From the NCBI RefSeq assembly GCF_009811795.1, contig NZ_BLJE01000004.1, positions 294,204-358,203 of the forward strand: DNA of 64,000 nucleotides, written 5' to 3'. Under the pieces are notes generated by a model, which was not told the DNA's origin, did not search any database, and saw nothing but the letters and a program-made list of their open reading frames with translations. This DNA comes from Litoreibacter roseus (GTDB lineage Bacteria; Pseudomonadota; Alphaproteobacteria; Rhodobacterales; Rhodobacteraceae). This document shows, piece by piece, positions 52,482 through 61,218 of this stretch (position 1 is the first letter of the stretch; each line of letters opens with the position of its first letter). A program made the position numbers and the translations under genes.

Positions 52482-53822
52482 TCAGTTCCAAGTGTAATAA
52501 CCGGCGTCGTCCATGATGGCCCGGCTGCGCTCTGCAACGCCATTCAAGCCTTCTTGGACGTCCAGACCTTCCGTGATGATCTGGCTCAGCGTCGTGCCGA
52601 GATCCGCGTTGATCTTGCCCCATGTCGGGATGATCGGGCGCCAGTCCGGGTCCGCGTATTTAAGTGCTTCCCCGAAGGTCGCAGCATAGGGGTACTTCGC
52701 GTTCAGTTCGGCATTCTCGTAAGTCGAGAACCGCGATGGGTTTCCGCCTTCCATGGCAATCATCAGATCCGCTTCCTTGGACGTCAGCCATTGCATCAGA
52801 AGGAACGCAGCTTCCTTGTTCTGCGCATTCTTCGGGATGCCGATGCCGAAACCACCAGTTTGCGAGGCCCGCTTCACACCCTCCGGGTGCAGCGCCCAAC
52901 CGACCTGTCCGACGACCTGGCTTTTGGAGGGATCTTCGAAGGTGGCTGCGAACGCAATGCTGTCGAGGAACATCGCATAATCGCCCTGCGCAAAGGCTGC
53001 GGCAGCTTCCGATGGGCCGAATGTCTGGCTGCCTTCGATGCCGCAATCCACGATGGTTTTCAGGGCGTTTGCTGCTTCGACGCCCGTTTCGTTGTTGACG
53101 ATCGGCTCCCAACTGTCATCAAAAATACCACCACCCAGAGGGTTCAGGTGTAAGAGAAACGCATGGCTGGCTTGGTGGCCGGACGCCGCGCGGGAGGCAA
53201 GACCGCCCATCTCAGGCTCCAGTTCGGGGATCCGGCAGGCCAGATCGAGCAACTCGTCATAGGTCGTCGGCACTTCCAGACCGTGCTTTTCAAAGATGTC
53301 CTTGCGATAGCCCAGAACGGAGGTCTCTGACCCGAATGGAATGCCGTAGAGTGAGGCGGTTGGGCCAGGGAGGTATCCCTTCTCGCCGCCCGCGAGACCG
53401 ATGTTTTCGACATACCCGTCGATCAGATCGGCGCTGTCGTAGTTCGGGTCGGCCAGCTTGGGGTTCATGAAGAACCGCGCCAGATTTTCCAACTGATCCG
53501 CAAAGACGTAGTCCGCTTTCGAGAACACAACGTACGAGATCAGGTCATAGTCGCCCTCGCGCTTGGTCAGTTCCAGCGTCTGGCGTTCGCGCATTTTGAG
53601 GTACTGAAGCTGATCGACCTCAACTTCGATCCCGGTCTGCTTGGTGAACTCCGGAAGTACCTTGATCGCTGCGTTATAATGCGGGTGCGCCGGGAAATTC
53701 ACCACCAGCGTCGTGCCCGCATAGGGCTGGTACGGCGCGGGTATGTGCCCGTCGGCCAAGGCCGGGGCCCCGAGCGACGCGACCACGGCGGCCGCAAAGG
53801 TTAGTTTCATGTGTTTCGTCAT
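52482..53822 (-). CDS. Extracellular carbohydrate-binding protein (CUT1 class)
   Basis: A 446-residue family-1 solute-binding protein with a signal peptide (MTKHMKLTFAAAVVASLGAP, cleavage near ALADG). The mature start TLVVNFPAHPHYNAAIKVLPEF and the later GKINADLGTTLSQIITEGLD are typical of the MalE/UgpB group. GGGAGG 5 bases before ATG 53822 supports this start rather than the ATG four codons on. It would deliver an unidentified sugar, polyol or sugar acid to the two permeases encoded downstream. Confidence 0.9.
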   Translation of the reverse strand: MTKHMKLTFAAAVVASLGAPALADGHIPAPYQPYAGTTLVVNFPAHPHYNAAIKVLPEFTKQTGIEVEVDQLQYLKMRERQTLELTKREGDYDLISYVVFSKADYVFADQLENLARFFMNPKLADPNYDSADLIDGYVENIGLAGGEKGYLPGPTASLYGIPFGSETSVLGYRKDIFEKHGLEVPTTYDELLDLACRIPELEPEMGGLASRAASGHQASHAFLLHLNPLGGGIFDDSWEPIVNNETGVEAANALKTIVDCGIEGSQTFGPSEAAAAFAQGDYAMFLDSIAFAATFEDPSKSQVVGQVGWALHPEGVKRASQTGGFGIGIPKNAQNKEAAFLLMQWLTSKEADLMIAMEGGNPSRFSTYENAELNAKYPYAATFGEALKYADPDWRPIIPTWGKINADLGTTLSQIITEGLDVQEGLNGVAERSRAIMDDAGYYTWN

Positions 53823-53864
53823 GTCATCCTCCCAGATGCTTTTCGTGATATGGCTGAGGCGCGT

Positions 53865-54944
53865 CTACAACGCCGCCTCGGTTTTTGGATCGAAGAGATG
53901 CAACTCCTCCCGCTCGATCTGAAATTTTCGAACCTCGCCGCTGCGCACCGGCGCAACCGAGTTGACCTCGATGGTCACGCGCGCGCCGCCCAACTCTGAG
54001 ATCAGAACCGATTGAGCACCCACATACTCCGACAGCAGAACGGGCATCTCGGTCGCATTTGCTGCATCGCTTTCTGTGAAACCACTTGGTCGGATCCCAA
54101 CGGTCACCGTTCTGCCGGTGTGCTGCGTAAGACTGGCCGCTCGTTCTGCGGGGATCGGAATTGAGAAACCCGAACCCTCCAGCCGAACGGTGCCTGCTTC
54201 ATCACGGAGCTCTGCGATGAGGAAATTCATTGGCGGAGATCCGATGAAGCCAGCCACAAACACATTGGCAGGTTTGCGGTAGAGTTCTTCCGGTGTGCCA
54301 GCCTGCATGATCTGACCGGCCTTCATCACAACGATCCGATCCCCGAGTGTCATCGCCTCAACCTGATCATGCGTGACGTAGATCATGTTCTTGTTGATGC
54401 GTTGAGACATCAGGGCCAGTTCCGCCCGCATCTGACCGCGCAACTTCGCATCCAGATTGGACAGAGGCTCGTCAAACAGGAACGTACCGGCGTCGCGCAC
54501 AAGCGCGCGGCCCATCGCGACTCGCTGCCGCTGACCCCCCGACAGTTCCGCGGGTTTGCGGTTCAGGTGGGCTGACAGATCAAGGATCTCGGCCACTTCG
54601 GTGACGCGCTTGTTGATCTCGGCCTTGCTGTAGCGGGCAAGTCGTAGGGCAAAGGACATGTTCTTTGCGACGTTCATGTGCGGGTAGAGGGCGTAGTCCT
54701 GAAACACCATCGCCAGATCACGCTCTTTCGGATCGAGCTTTGACACGTCGCGACCGTCGATCTCAATCCGGCCTGCAGTCACGTTTTCCAGGCCTGCAAT
54801 CATTCGCAGGGTCGTGGACTTACCGCAGCCGGAGGGACCGACAAGCACGGTAAACTCGCCGTCTTCCATCGACAGATTCAAGTTTTCTATGACGCTTACT
54901 GCGCCATAGTCCTTGCGCAAACCGTCCAGTTTTATCTCGGGCAT
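53865..54944 (-). CDS. Carbohydrate ABC transporter ATP-binding protein (MalK/UgpC type)
   Basis: A 359-residue ATPase with Walker A GPSGCGKST (about 37-45), signature LSGGQRQRV (about 133-141), Walker B TFLFDEPLSNLD and switch His in YVTHDQVEA. The C-terminal third (from about 240) is the OB-fold regulatory domain found in MalK and UgpC. It is the first gene of the importer operon and is divergent from the GntR regulator gene; the shared gap holds a TTTTGTATACAAAA palindrome. Confidence 0.92.
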   Translation of the reverse strand: MPEIKLDGLRKDYGAVSVIENLNLSMEDGEFTVLVGPSGCGKSTTLRMIAGLENVTAGRIEIDGRDVSKLDPKERDLAMVFQDYALYPHMNVAKNMSFALRLARYSKAEINKRVTEVAEILDLSAHLNRKPAELSGGQRQRVAMGRALVRDAGTFLFDEPLSNLDAKLRGQMRAELALMSQRINKNMIYVTHDQVEAMTLGDRIVVMKAGQIMQAGTPEELYRKPANVFVAGFIGSPPMNFLIAELRDEAGTVRLEGSGFSIPIPAERAASLTQHTGRTVTVGIRPSGFTESDAANATEMPVLLSEYVGAQSVLISELGGARVTIEVNSVAPVRSGEVRKFQIEREELHLFDPKTEAAL

Positions 54945-54981
54945 GGTCCCCCAATCCCTGTTTCACGTTGAGAGACGCATG

Positions 54982-54995
54982 TTTTGTATACAAAA
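54982..54995. promoter_or_regulatory. GntR/FCD-type operator in the divergent promoter
   Basis: TTTTGTATACAAAA is a perfect 14-base palindrome in the 148-base gap between the importer ATPase gene and the gntR gene. FadR/FCD-class GntR proteins commonly bind TNGTNNACNA-like palindromes, and this fits. The same core recurs at 55791-55802 after the regulator gene. Placement suits repression of both directions by the adjacent regulator. Confidence 0.75.
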
Positions 54996-55092
54996 TCAAT
55001 TGAAAATGTGCAGAAGGTGTGAATTCCGTTGGTGAGCGCGTGGAAGTCTGATAGGGCTTTGATAAATGACATAGCAATTGCGTGAGGGTTGC

Positions 55093-55746
55093 ATGGACGG
55101 AAAAGATGCCTCCCCCCGGGGATCTACGGCTCAACGGATAGAAGCTGAGCTGCTCGAAGATATCGCCGCGGGTCAGATAGAAGCCGGTGCGCGGTTAGAT
55201 GAAACCAAACTTGCTGCAAGATTCGGGGTCTCCAGAACGCCCGTCCGGGAAGCATTGAGCAGGCTTGCGGCGCAAGGTGTGCTCGAGTCGGGGGATCGTC
55301 GGGGGATGCGCGTGGCGCAGTATACCCGTGAAGAACTTGCCCAGATGTTTGAGGCCATGCATGAGATTGAAGCCTTGTGTGCAAGGCTTGCCGCACAGCG
55401 GCTTACGCTTTTGGCTCGGTCTGAGATTGAAGCAGCGCAGGCAGAATGTACGCGCACAGCACGAGATGGCGACCTTCCTGGCTACCTTAGAGCGAACGAG
55501 GCATTTCACTTGTCCCTCTACCGCGCGACGGAGAACCCCTACATTTTTGACATCGCGTCTGATTTTCGGCGCAGGACTGGTCCGTTCAGGGCGAAGAAAT
55601 TCGCAGCGACGGGCGATCTGATCGCGTCTGCGCAAAGTCATGAGGAACTTCTTGCGAAAATATTCTCAGCGGATTCCAACATCGCAGCAGAGGGTATGCG
55701 GGAACATATGACAGCCAGTTTCATGCGGGTGCTGGCGGCAAACTAA
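55093..55746 (+). CDS. GntR-family transcriptional regulator with FCD domain
   Basis: About 217 residues: GntR winged helix (about 15-75; RLDETKLAARFGVSRTPVREALSR has the recognition helix) and an all-helical FCD effector domain (about 85-210; FEAMHEIEALCARLAA, NEAFHLSLYRATENPYI with the metal-type Asp/His pattern). FCD regulators sense small carboxylates or sugar acids. Start ATG 55093 with GAGG 6 bases upstream; an in-frame TTG at 55078 is less likely. It lies between two identical palindromes and probably controls both flanking operons. Confidence 0.88.
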   Translation: MDGKDASPRGSTAQRIEAELLEDIAAGQIEAGARLDETKLAARFGVSRTPVREALSRLAAQGVLESGDRRGMRVAQYTREELAQMFEAMHEIEALCARLAAQRLTLLARSEIEAAQAECTRTARDGDLPGYLRANEAFHLSLYRATENPYIFDIASDFRRRTGPFRAKKFAATGDLIASAQSHEELLAKIFSADSNIAAEGMREHMTASFMRVLAAN

Positions 55747-55790
55747 GCTTTTTGCATTTCTTTCCTCATATGCGTAGACAAAGGCAAATC

Positions 55791-55802
55791 TTTGTATACA
55801 AA
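55791..55802 (+). promoter_or_regulatory. Second GntR/FCD-type operator
   Basis: TTTGTATACAAA, a 12-base palindrome identical to the core of the site at 54982-54995, lies in the 84-base gap between the gntR stop and the MBL-fold gene, 28 bases before that gene's ATG. It suggests the MBL-HAD-aldolase-kinase operon has its own promoter under the same regulator. Confidence 0.75.
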
Positions 55803-55830
55803 AGATCCTGAACTGATCTGGAGGAACCCC

Positions 55831-56706
55831 ATGGGCATAGCGGAAACGAAGATTTATCCAATCAATACAGGCTGGCTTGAGGCTGATCTGGGTACCTATA
55901 TTTTCTGGAAAGGCCCTGCGGGCGAAAAAATCTGGAACCCGTGTTATTGCTTCTACGTCGATACCGGCGAGCACAAGATCCTCATTGATACGGGCCTTTG
56001 TGATGAACCGCGCGCGACCAAGTACCATCATAAGTGCGAAAAGCGGGGCTGCACGGAAGTTCACAAGCACCTTCCTGAAAAGCTAGGCGTCGATCCGTCC
56101 GAGATTGATGCAATCATCTTTACGCACCTGCACTGGGATCATGTGCAGAACATGCGTGAGTTTCCGAATGCGCGGTTCATTGCGCCCCGCAAAGAAATCG
56201 TGATGGCCTATAATCCCCTGCCGCTTTACTACCGCACCTATGAAAGCCCGATCCTTGGCATTGAGCCCGCGTACTATGGCTGCCAGTTCGAGCTGATTGA
56301 CGACGAGACCGAGGTACTGCCGGGAATCACGATGTTCCATACGCCGGGTCACTCGGTTGGCCATATGGCCGTCACGGTTGCAACGTCCGCCGGTGATATT
56401 GTCGTGGCGGGCGATGCAATCTTTCAGGCGCGCAACCTTGAGCCGAACGAAGAAGAAAAGTGGCGCTACTGGGTGCCAGCACGGTTCGTGAATTCAGTCG
56501 AAGGATGGCAATCCGTCGAGGAGATCGACAAACGTGCGGATTACATCCTGCCGTGCCATGACGAGGCCTGCGGCGACCATGAGGTCTATCCGTTCGAAGG
56601 TATGAAACTGCGGGAGCGGCGGAAGCATATTCCGGGATACGCCTTCTATTTTGGTGATATGCCCCCCGGAACTGCCATCGCATCGGAAAAGTCTCACAAG
56701 TCGTGA
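55831..56706 (+). CDS. MBL-fold metallohydrolase, AHL-lactonase-like family
   Basis: About 291 residues with the metallo-beta-lactamase metal motif THLHWDH (HxHxDH, near 103-109), a later HTPGHSVGHMA (near 170), GDAIF and PCHDEAC. The overall layout is that of N-acyl-homoserine lactonase-like hydrolases. In a catabolic operon a role as a sugar-lactone hydrolase is more likely than quorum quenching, but this is inference. GGAGGAACCCC before ATG 55831 fixes the start; the frame is open a further 13 codons upstream over the operator. Its stop overlaps the HAD gene start. Confidence 0.82.
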   Translation: MGIAETKIYPINTGWLEADLGTYIFWKGPAGEKIWNPCYCFYVDTGEHKILIDTGLCDEPRATKYHHKCEKRGCTEVHKHLPEKLGVDPSEIDAIIFTHLHWDHVQNMREFPNARFIAPRKEIVMAYNPLPLYYRTYESPILGIEPAYYGCQFELIDDETEVLPGITMFHTPGHSVGHMAVTVATSAGDIVVAGDAIFQARNLEPNEEEKWRYWVPARFVNSVEGWQSVEEIDKRADYILPCHDEACGDHEVYPFEGMKLRERRKHIPGYAFYFGDMPPGTAIASEKSHKS

Positions 56707-57557
56707 CACACCGCATCGAACGCATGGCGGAGATCGCTGGCTCATTCGATGCGATTGTCTTTGATCAATGGGGCGTGCTGCATGACGGCAGCGCGCCCTA
56801 TTCCGGCGCGGTAGAGGCGCTGCGCAACCTGTCAAAGCAGGCCAGCGGGCCAAAACTGGGTGTCCTGTCCAACTCAGGCAAGCGCGCGGATCTTAACTTG
56901 GCGCGCATATCAGCCATGGGTTTCTCGGAAATCCGTTTCGATTGCGTGATGACATCCGGCGAGGCGCTGTGGCTGGATATCTCGACGGGACATCTGACCG
57001 CTGGCCGCTCGCTCTTTGCAATAACACGCGATCCGGACGATGCCGATGACTGGGCAACTGGATTGGATATTGAGCTTGCGCACACCGTCGATGCGGCGGA
57101 GGCCATTCTGCTGATGGGTATTCCCGACGATGGTGCGACGCCAGAGCAGGCAGAGGCGCTTGATGCGGCTGTCGTGCGCGGCTTGCCGATCTACTGTTCA
57201 AATCCGGATGTGACGTCACCGCGCGCAGGCGGCGCGCTTGTAACCTCGCCAGGGGCGTTGGCGCATGAGGCCGCGAAACGCGGGGTAAAGGTTGTCTTTT
57301 ATGGGAAACCCCACGGGCCGGTTTTCACCTCGATCAGTGATGCGCTTGCTGTCGCTCCTGAGCGGACGCTGATCGTAGGGGACTCCCTGCATCACGACAT
57401 TGCTGGCGGCCACGCTGCTGGGTGGGCGACGTGTCTGATCGCCGGGGGTATCCACGCAACGGATTTGAGCTCGGATGCTATGACGGCGGATCTGAAAGCG
57501 CTCACGGAAAAAACCGGAACTCCCCAGCCGACATATGTGATGGAGACCCTCAGATGA
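56703..57557 (+). CDS. TIGR01459-type HAD phosphatase (class IIA)
   Basis: A 284-residue HAD-superfamily hydrolase. Motif I is FDQWGVLHDG (about 19-28), with Trp where many HADs have the second Asp; this D-x-W-G form is usual in the TIGR01459 group. Motif II/III elements are GVLSNSGKR (near 57) and KPHGPVF, motif IV IVGDSLHHDIAGG (near 219). Probably a phosphosugar phosphatase. GTG start overlaps the MBL stop (GTGA) and its own end overlaps the aldolase start. Confidence 0.85.
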   Translation: MTHRIERMAEIAGSFDAIVFDQWGVLHDGSAPYSGAVEALRNLSKQASGPKLGVLSNSGKRADLNLARISAMGFSEIRFDCVMTSGEALWLDISTGHLTAGRSLFAITRDPDDADDWATGLDIELAHTVDAAEAILLMGIPDDGATPEQAEALDAAVVRGLPIYCSNPDVTSPRAGGALVTSPGALAHEAAKRGVKVVFYGKPHGPVFTSISDALAVAPERTLIVGDSLHHDIAGGHAAGWATCLIAGGIHATDLSSDAMTADLKALTEKTGTPQPTYVMETLR

Positions 57558-58522
57558 CAAAGATCCCGGACGATTTTTTGGCTTTGTCGGCCCGGCTTGG
57601 TTCTGATCGCCTGCAGATTCAGGGGCCCGGGGGAAATTCCTCCATCAAGATCGGATCAGAGATGTGGATCAAGGCATCCGGGAAAATGCTGGCAGACGCG
57701 CGGACCGAGGATATTTTCGTCGGTGTCGATCTTGCAAAAGCCGTGGCTGAGGCGCACGGGCACGGTGACGGAACGTGCAGGGATGCTGTCATCGATCCTT
57801 CCCAGACGCTCAGGCCTTCGATCGAAACAACGTTCCACGCGGCGCTGGATTGGCCGATCGTGTTCCATACGCATTCGGTCAACACAATCACACATGCGAT
57901 CTCGCCGGATGGTCTTGAGGCGCTGAAAGAAAGTCTTTCCGATCTGAGGCCCGGCTGCGTGCCATATGCGAAACCGGGGCGTGATCTGACGACGCAAATC
58001 CTTGCGAGCGTGCAGCCGGACAGTCAGGTCATTGTCCTGCAAAATCACGGGCTGATCTGCTGTGGCACCACCGTCGCGGAGGTTGATGCGCTCGTTCAAA
58101 AGGTTGAACGGCGTCTGGCGCTCAAGCGGCGTACCGTGCTGGGCGTCCCTCCTGAAACCGATCCGCCTGACGGGTTTGATTGGGTCGGCGAAGCGGGTGA
58201 GTTGGCGCGGAATGAGCGGTGCTTCAACATGGCGACGTCGGGGTCGCTCTATCCCGATCACGTCGTATTTCTTGGACCTGCTTTGCCAAAACAACCCATG
58301 GATGGCGCACCCGCATTCCTGATTCCGAACGTTGGTGTCGCCTTGCGTAAAGATGCGACCAAAACGCAGAGGGCCATGTTGATCTGCCTTGCCGATGTCT
58401 TGGAACGATTGCCAGAGAATTGGACCGTGACACCTATCGGGGAGGCGGCTGAGGCCGAATTGCTGGATTGGGATGCGGAGAAGTACCGCCAAGCGCTCGC
58501 CCAACGACAGGTATCATCCTGA
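57554..58522 (+). CDS. Class II aldolase, RhaD-like
   Basis: About 322 residues. The sequence resembles the aldolase half of bifunctional RhaD: QGPGGNSSIKIG near 23-34, the catalytic SIETTFHAALDWP and zinc-type HTHSVN (near 110-125), then NHGLICCGTT. It has no dehydrogenase domain. In this operon it may cleave a phosphorylated ketose or sugar acid made by the FGGY kinase that follows 4 bases later. Start ATG 57554 by ATGA overlap with the HAD gene; the longer frame opening at 57422 lies within that gene. Confidence 0.85.
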   Translation: MTKIPDDFLALSARLGSDRLQIQGPGGNSSIKIGSEMWIKASGKMLADARTEDIFVGVDLAKAVAEAHGHGDGTCRDAVIDPSQTLRPSIETTFHAALDWPIVFHTHSVNTITHAISPDGLEALKESLSDLRPGCVPYAKPGRDLTTQILASVQPDSQVIVLQNHGLICCGTTVAEVDALVQKVERRLALKRRTVLGVPPETDPPDGFDWVGEAGELARNERCFNMATSGSLYPDHVVFLGPALPKQPMDGAPAFLIPNVGVALRKDATKTQRAMLICLADVLERLPENWTVTPIGEAAEAELLDWDAEKYRQALAQRQVSS

Positions 58523-58526
58523 ACCG

Positions 58527-59810
58527 ATGCTGGGGCTTGGAATAGATATCGGGACATCGGGGGTCCGGACGGCGGTAATCGATCCATCCGGAACACTTGT
58601 CTCGGACGCACGGGCGCCCCATCGCCCCGGTGCCGCCACAGGCGATGCGGATGCGTGGTGGGGCGGCGTGTCGGATTGCTTGCGCGCCCAGGTCAAAGCG
58701 CTGAGGCAGATAGGGCTTGATCCGCATGACATCGTGCATGCGTCGATAGACGGCACGTCGGGCACGATGGTTCTGGTCGATGAAGACATCCGTCCGATTG
58801 GATTAGGGCTGCTCTACAACTCGTCGGGATTTCACGAAGGCGCAGAGCAGATCGCGCGCCTTGCGCCCGAGGGACATATCACGCGCGGATCAAGCTCCGC
58901 TTTGGCGCGCTACCTGACTTTGCTAACATCAGACCAAGCAGACCGTGCACGCTATCTGCTCCATCAAGCGGACTTCATTTTGGCGAGACTGACCCGCGCG
59001 CCCGGTCATTCCGACGACAACAATGCGCTTAAATTGGGGTTCGACCCGGAAACTTTATCATGGCCCGCTTGGTTCGAGCGCCTTGCCATCCCTTTGGAGC
59101 AGTTGCCCAAGGTACATCGATGTGGCGAAGCGGTCGCGCCAATTGCCGGAGAGGTCGCCCAGGACTTTGGTCTGTCGCCGGATCTGATCATGCACGCTGG
59201 CACGACGGACAGCATCGCCGCATTTCTGGCGTCAGGGGCGACGACACAAGGGGAAGGTGTGACATCCCTTGGTACAACACTGGCAATCAAACTGCTGTCG
59301 GATATTCGCGTCGACAGTGTTGCCCACGGGCTTTACAGCCATCGGCTGGGGTCTTCATGGCTGGTCGGAGGTGCTTCAAACACGGGCGGCGGCGCACTGC
59401 TTCGACACTTTGATCCGGACCAAATGTCGACGCTGAGTGAAGCGATCGACGCCAGCGAAATCAGCCCCTACGATTACCATCCACTTCCCGCAGTGGGGGA
59501 ACGGTTTCCGATCAATGACCCCAATCTTGCGCCTCGCGATACACCGCGTCCGGCCTCTGACGCGGCTTTTCTACACGGCCTGTTGGAAAGCATCGCGCGG
59601 ATCGAAGGGCAGTGCTATGGATTGATCAAAGATCTCGGCGGACCACCCGTCAGCCGCGTGCTGACGGCGGGCGGTGGTGCTGAAAATGATGTCTGGACTG
59701 CGATCAGGGCGCGGGTCCTTGGTGTTCCTGTCGAGACATCACCAAGGGCGGAGGCCGCCATCGGCGCGGCGATGCTTGCCATGGGCCTGACAGCGGCCAC
59801 GCAAAGTTAA
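58527..59810 (+). CDS. FGGY-family carbohydrate kinase
   Basis: A 427-residue FGGY kinase, shorter than typical xylulokinases (about 480-500). The N-terminal phosphate loop is GIDIGTSGVRTAVID (about 5-19); HASIDGTSGTMVLVD, HAGTTDSIAAFLA and the C-terminal GGGAENDVWTAIRARVLGVP are family features. Substrate unknown; most similar in feel to xylulokinase/D-ribulokinase. ATG 58527 is preferred to an upstream frame that would overlap the aldolase. Its TAA overlaps the stop of convergent otnI. Confidence 0.85.
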   Translation: MLGLGIDIGTSGVRTAVIDPSGTLVSDARAPHRPGAATGDADAWWGGVSDCLRAQVKALRQIGLDPHDIVHASIDGTSGTMVLVDEDIRPIGLGLLYNSSGFHEGAEQIARLAPEGHITRGSSSALARYLTLLTSDQADRARYLLHQADFILARLTRAPGHSDDNNALKLGFDPETLSWPAWFERLAIPLEQLPKVHRCGEAVAPIAGEVAQDFGLSPDLIMHAGTTDSIAAFLASGATTQGEGVTSLGTTLAIKLLSDIRVDSVAHGLYSHRLGSSWLVGGASNTGGGALLRHFDPDQMSTLSEAIDASEISPYDYHPLPAVGERFPINDPNLAPRDTPRPASDAAFLHGLLESIARIEGQCYGLIKDLGGPPVSRVLTAGGGAENDVWTAIRARVLGVPVETSPRAEAAIGAAMLAMGLTAATQS

Positions 59811-60574
59811 CCCCTGAGGCGATCCATCCACTTAAGGCTGGCGTCGGTTGGACCTTTTGGCTTGTACTCCGCACCTAGAGGCTTGTCGTATCCGAGCTCG
59901 TCTATCAGATCGAAGACGTGCGCAAAGTTGATTTCACCGCCGTCCGGCGGGCCGCGATCCGGGGCAGAGGCGAACTGGATGTGACCGATAATCGGCAAGA
60001 GATTTTCCATCCTGTGGCTTAGATCACCTTCCATCAGTTGCACGTGATAGCAGTCAAACATCAGCTTCAGATTGGGCCGGTCGATCTCCCTTATCAAAGA
60101 CGCCGCCTGATCCGTGGTCTGGAGGAAATAGCCCGGCGCGTCGTAACCGTTAAGTGGCTCGATCAGGATCGTGATGCTGTGCTTCGCCCCCTGTTCGGTG
60201 GCGTAGTCGAGATTGCGGATGAAGGTTGATCGTGCGGCATCACCCGCACTGAAGCCAGCCATGACATGAACTGCGCCAGCGCCAACGTCTGACGCGTATT
60301 TAAGGGCTTCGTCAATTGCCGCCCGCGCGTCGGCGTCCCGGCCCGGAAGGGCAGACAGACCGTTTTCACCAGCGGACACATCCCCGCGCGAGGTGTTGAG
60401 ACCCAGCATCCTCAGCCCGTGTGTTTTGAGTGCGGCTTTGACGTCTTCAGAGGGCGTGTCATACGGCCAATGGCATTCCACCGCATCGAAACGCGCGCGC
60501 TTGGCCGCGTGGATGGCGTCTGGCAACGGCAGGTCATTCCAGAGAAACCCGAGATTTGCTGAAAACTGCCTCAT
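59807..60574 (-). CDS. otnI: 2-oxo-tetronate isomerase
   Basis: About 255 residues of the hydroxypyruvate-isomerase-like TIM-barrel group (MRQFSANLGFLWNDLPLPDA; ILIEPLNGYDAPGYFL near 140; MFDCYHVQLMEGDL near 178; GAEYKPKG near the end, with E/D/H metal ligands). In the L-threonate route OtnI turns 2-oxo-tetronate into 3-oxo-tetronate. The complete set of ltnD, otnK and otnC upstream supports the name over hydroxypyruvate isomerase. ATG 60574 overlaps the otnC stop; an in-frame GTG three codons upstream sits on the ribosome site. Confidence 0.88.
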   Translation of the reverse strand: MRQFSANLGFLWNDLPLPDAIHAAKRARFDAVECHWPYDTPSEDVKAALKTHGLRMLGLNTSRGDVSAGENGLSALPGRDADARAAIDEALKYASDVGAGAVHVMAGFSAGDAARSTFIRNLDYATEQGAKHSITILIEPLNGYDAPGYFLQTTDQAASLIREIDRPNLKLMFDCYHVQLMEGDLSHRMENLLPIIGHIQFASAPDRGPPDGGEINFAHVFDLIDELGYDKPLGAEYKPKGPTDASLKWMDRLRG

Positions 60575-61218
60575 GTGTCCCACTCCACGTCGAAATTTGT
60601 CACAACGTCCTTGATCTGCTCTGCCGTCAGCAAGCGGGGCGCCATGCCTTGGGTCAGGAGGGCAAGGCGTGCAGTGTCTTCCAACTGCTCGATTGCATCA
60701 CAGGCGGCTTCTACGTCCTTGCCAGCGACCACCGGACCATGGTTTGCCAGCATGACCGCTGAGCGTTTCCCGGCCAAGCCGCGGACCGCATTCCCCATCG
60801 CTGTGTCTCCGGGCATAAAGAACGGCAGCAACTTCACCTTTCCCAGCTTCATGATCGAATAAGGGGTCAGTGGTGGCAGAAAGTTATCGTCATCGGCACC
60901 GGGCAGCAGGGACAACGCAACGGAGTGGCAGGAATGCAGGTGGACGACAGCGCCAGCTGTGCTGCGAGTGTCGTAAAATGCCTGATGCAATGACATCTCT
61001 TTGGTCGGTTTGTGACCGCCCGTTTGGTGCCCGTTTGCGTCAAATCTACTCAAATGGGCCGGATCAAGTCGACCGAAGCTGGTACCTGTTGGCGAGACCA
61101 ATAACCCGCCATCTTCGGTTCGGGCGGAGATATTTCCGGTGCTGCCAGCCGTCAGCCCGCGATCAAACATCGACTTCGCCAACAGGCACATCTGCTCGCG
61201 GAGCTTGGTTTCGCTCAC
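60571..61218 (-). CDS. otnC: 3-oxo-tetronate 4-phosphate decarboxylase
   Basis: A 215-residue class II aldolase-fold enzyme with STGNISART (near 23-31), VSPTGTSFG, catalytic PTKEMSLHQAF (Glu present), zinc ligands HLHSCH and the later ANHGPVVAG. It should decarboxylate 3-oxo-tetronate 4-phosphate to dihydroxyacetone phosphate and CO2, the last step of L-threonate use. GTG start at 61218 overlaps the otnK stop (GTGA) and has GGAGGG upstream. Confidence 0.9.
   Translation of the reverse strand: MSETKLREQMCLLAKSMFDRGLTAGSTGNISARTEDGGLLVSPTGTSFGRLDPAHLSRFDANGHQTGGHKPTKEMSLHQAFYDTRSTAGAVVHLHSCHSVALSLLPGADDDNFLPPLTPYSIMKLGKVKLLPFFMPGDTAMGNAVRGLAGKRSAVMLANHGPVVAGKDVEAACDAIEQLEDTARLALLTQGMAPRLLTAEQIKDVVTNFDVEWDT

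Noticed and set aside
52029..53153. 374-codon plus-strand frame over the permease and binding-protein genes
   Set aside because: Spans two clear minus-strand genes and the hairpin between them; no start signal or domain.
55831..56706. Quorum-quenching AHL lactonase
   Set aside because: The fold and motif fit the wider family, but the gene is inside a sugar catabolic operon behind a GntR operator and no quorum-sensing gene is near; a sugar-lactone role is more likely.
59807..60574. Hydroxypyruvate isomerase (hyi)
   Set aside because: The family resemblance is real, but ltnD, otnK and otnC in the same operon define the 2-oxo-tetronate isomerase OtnI.
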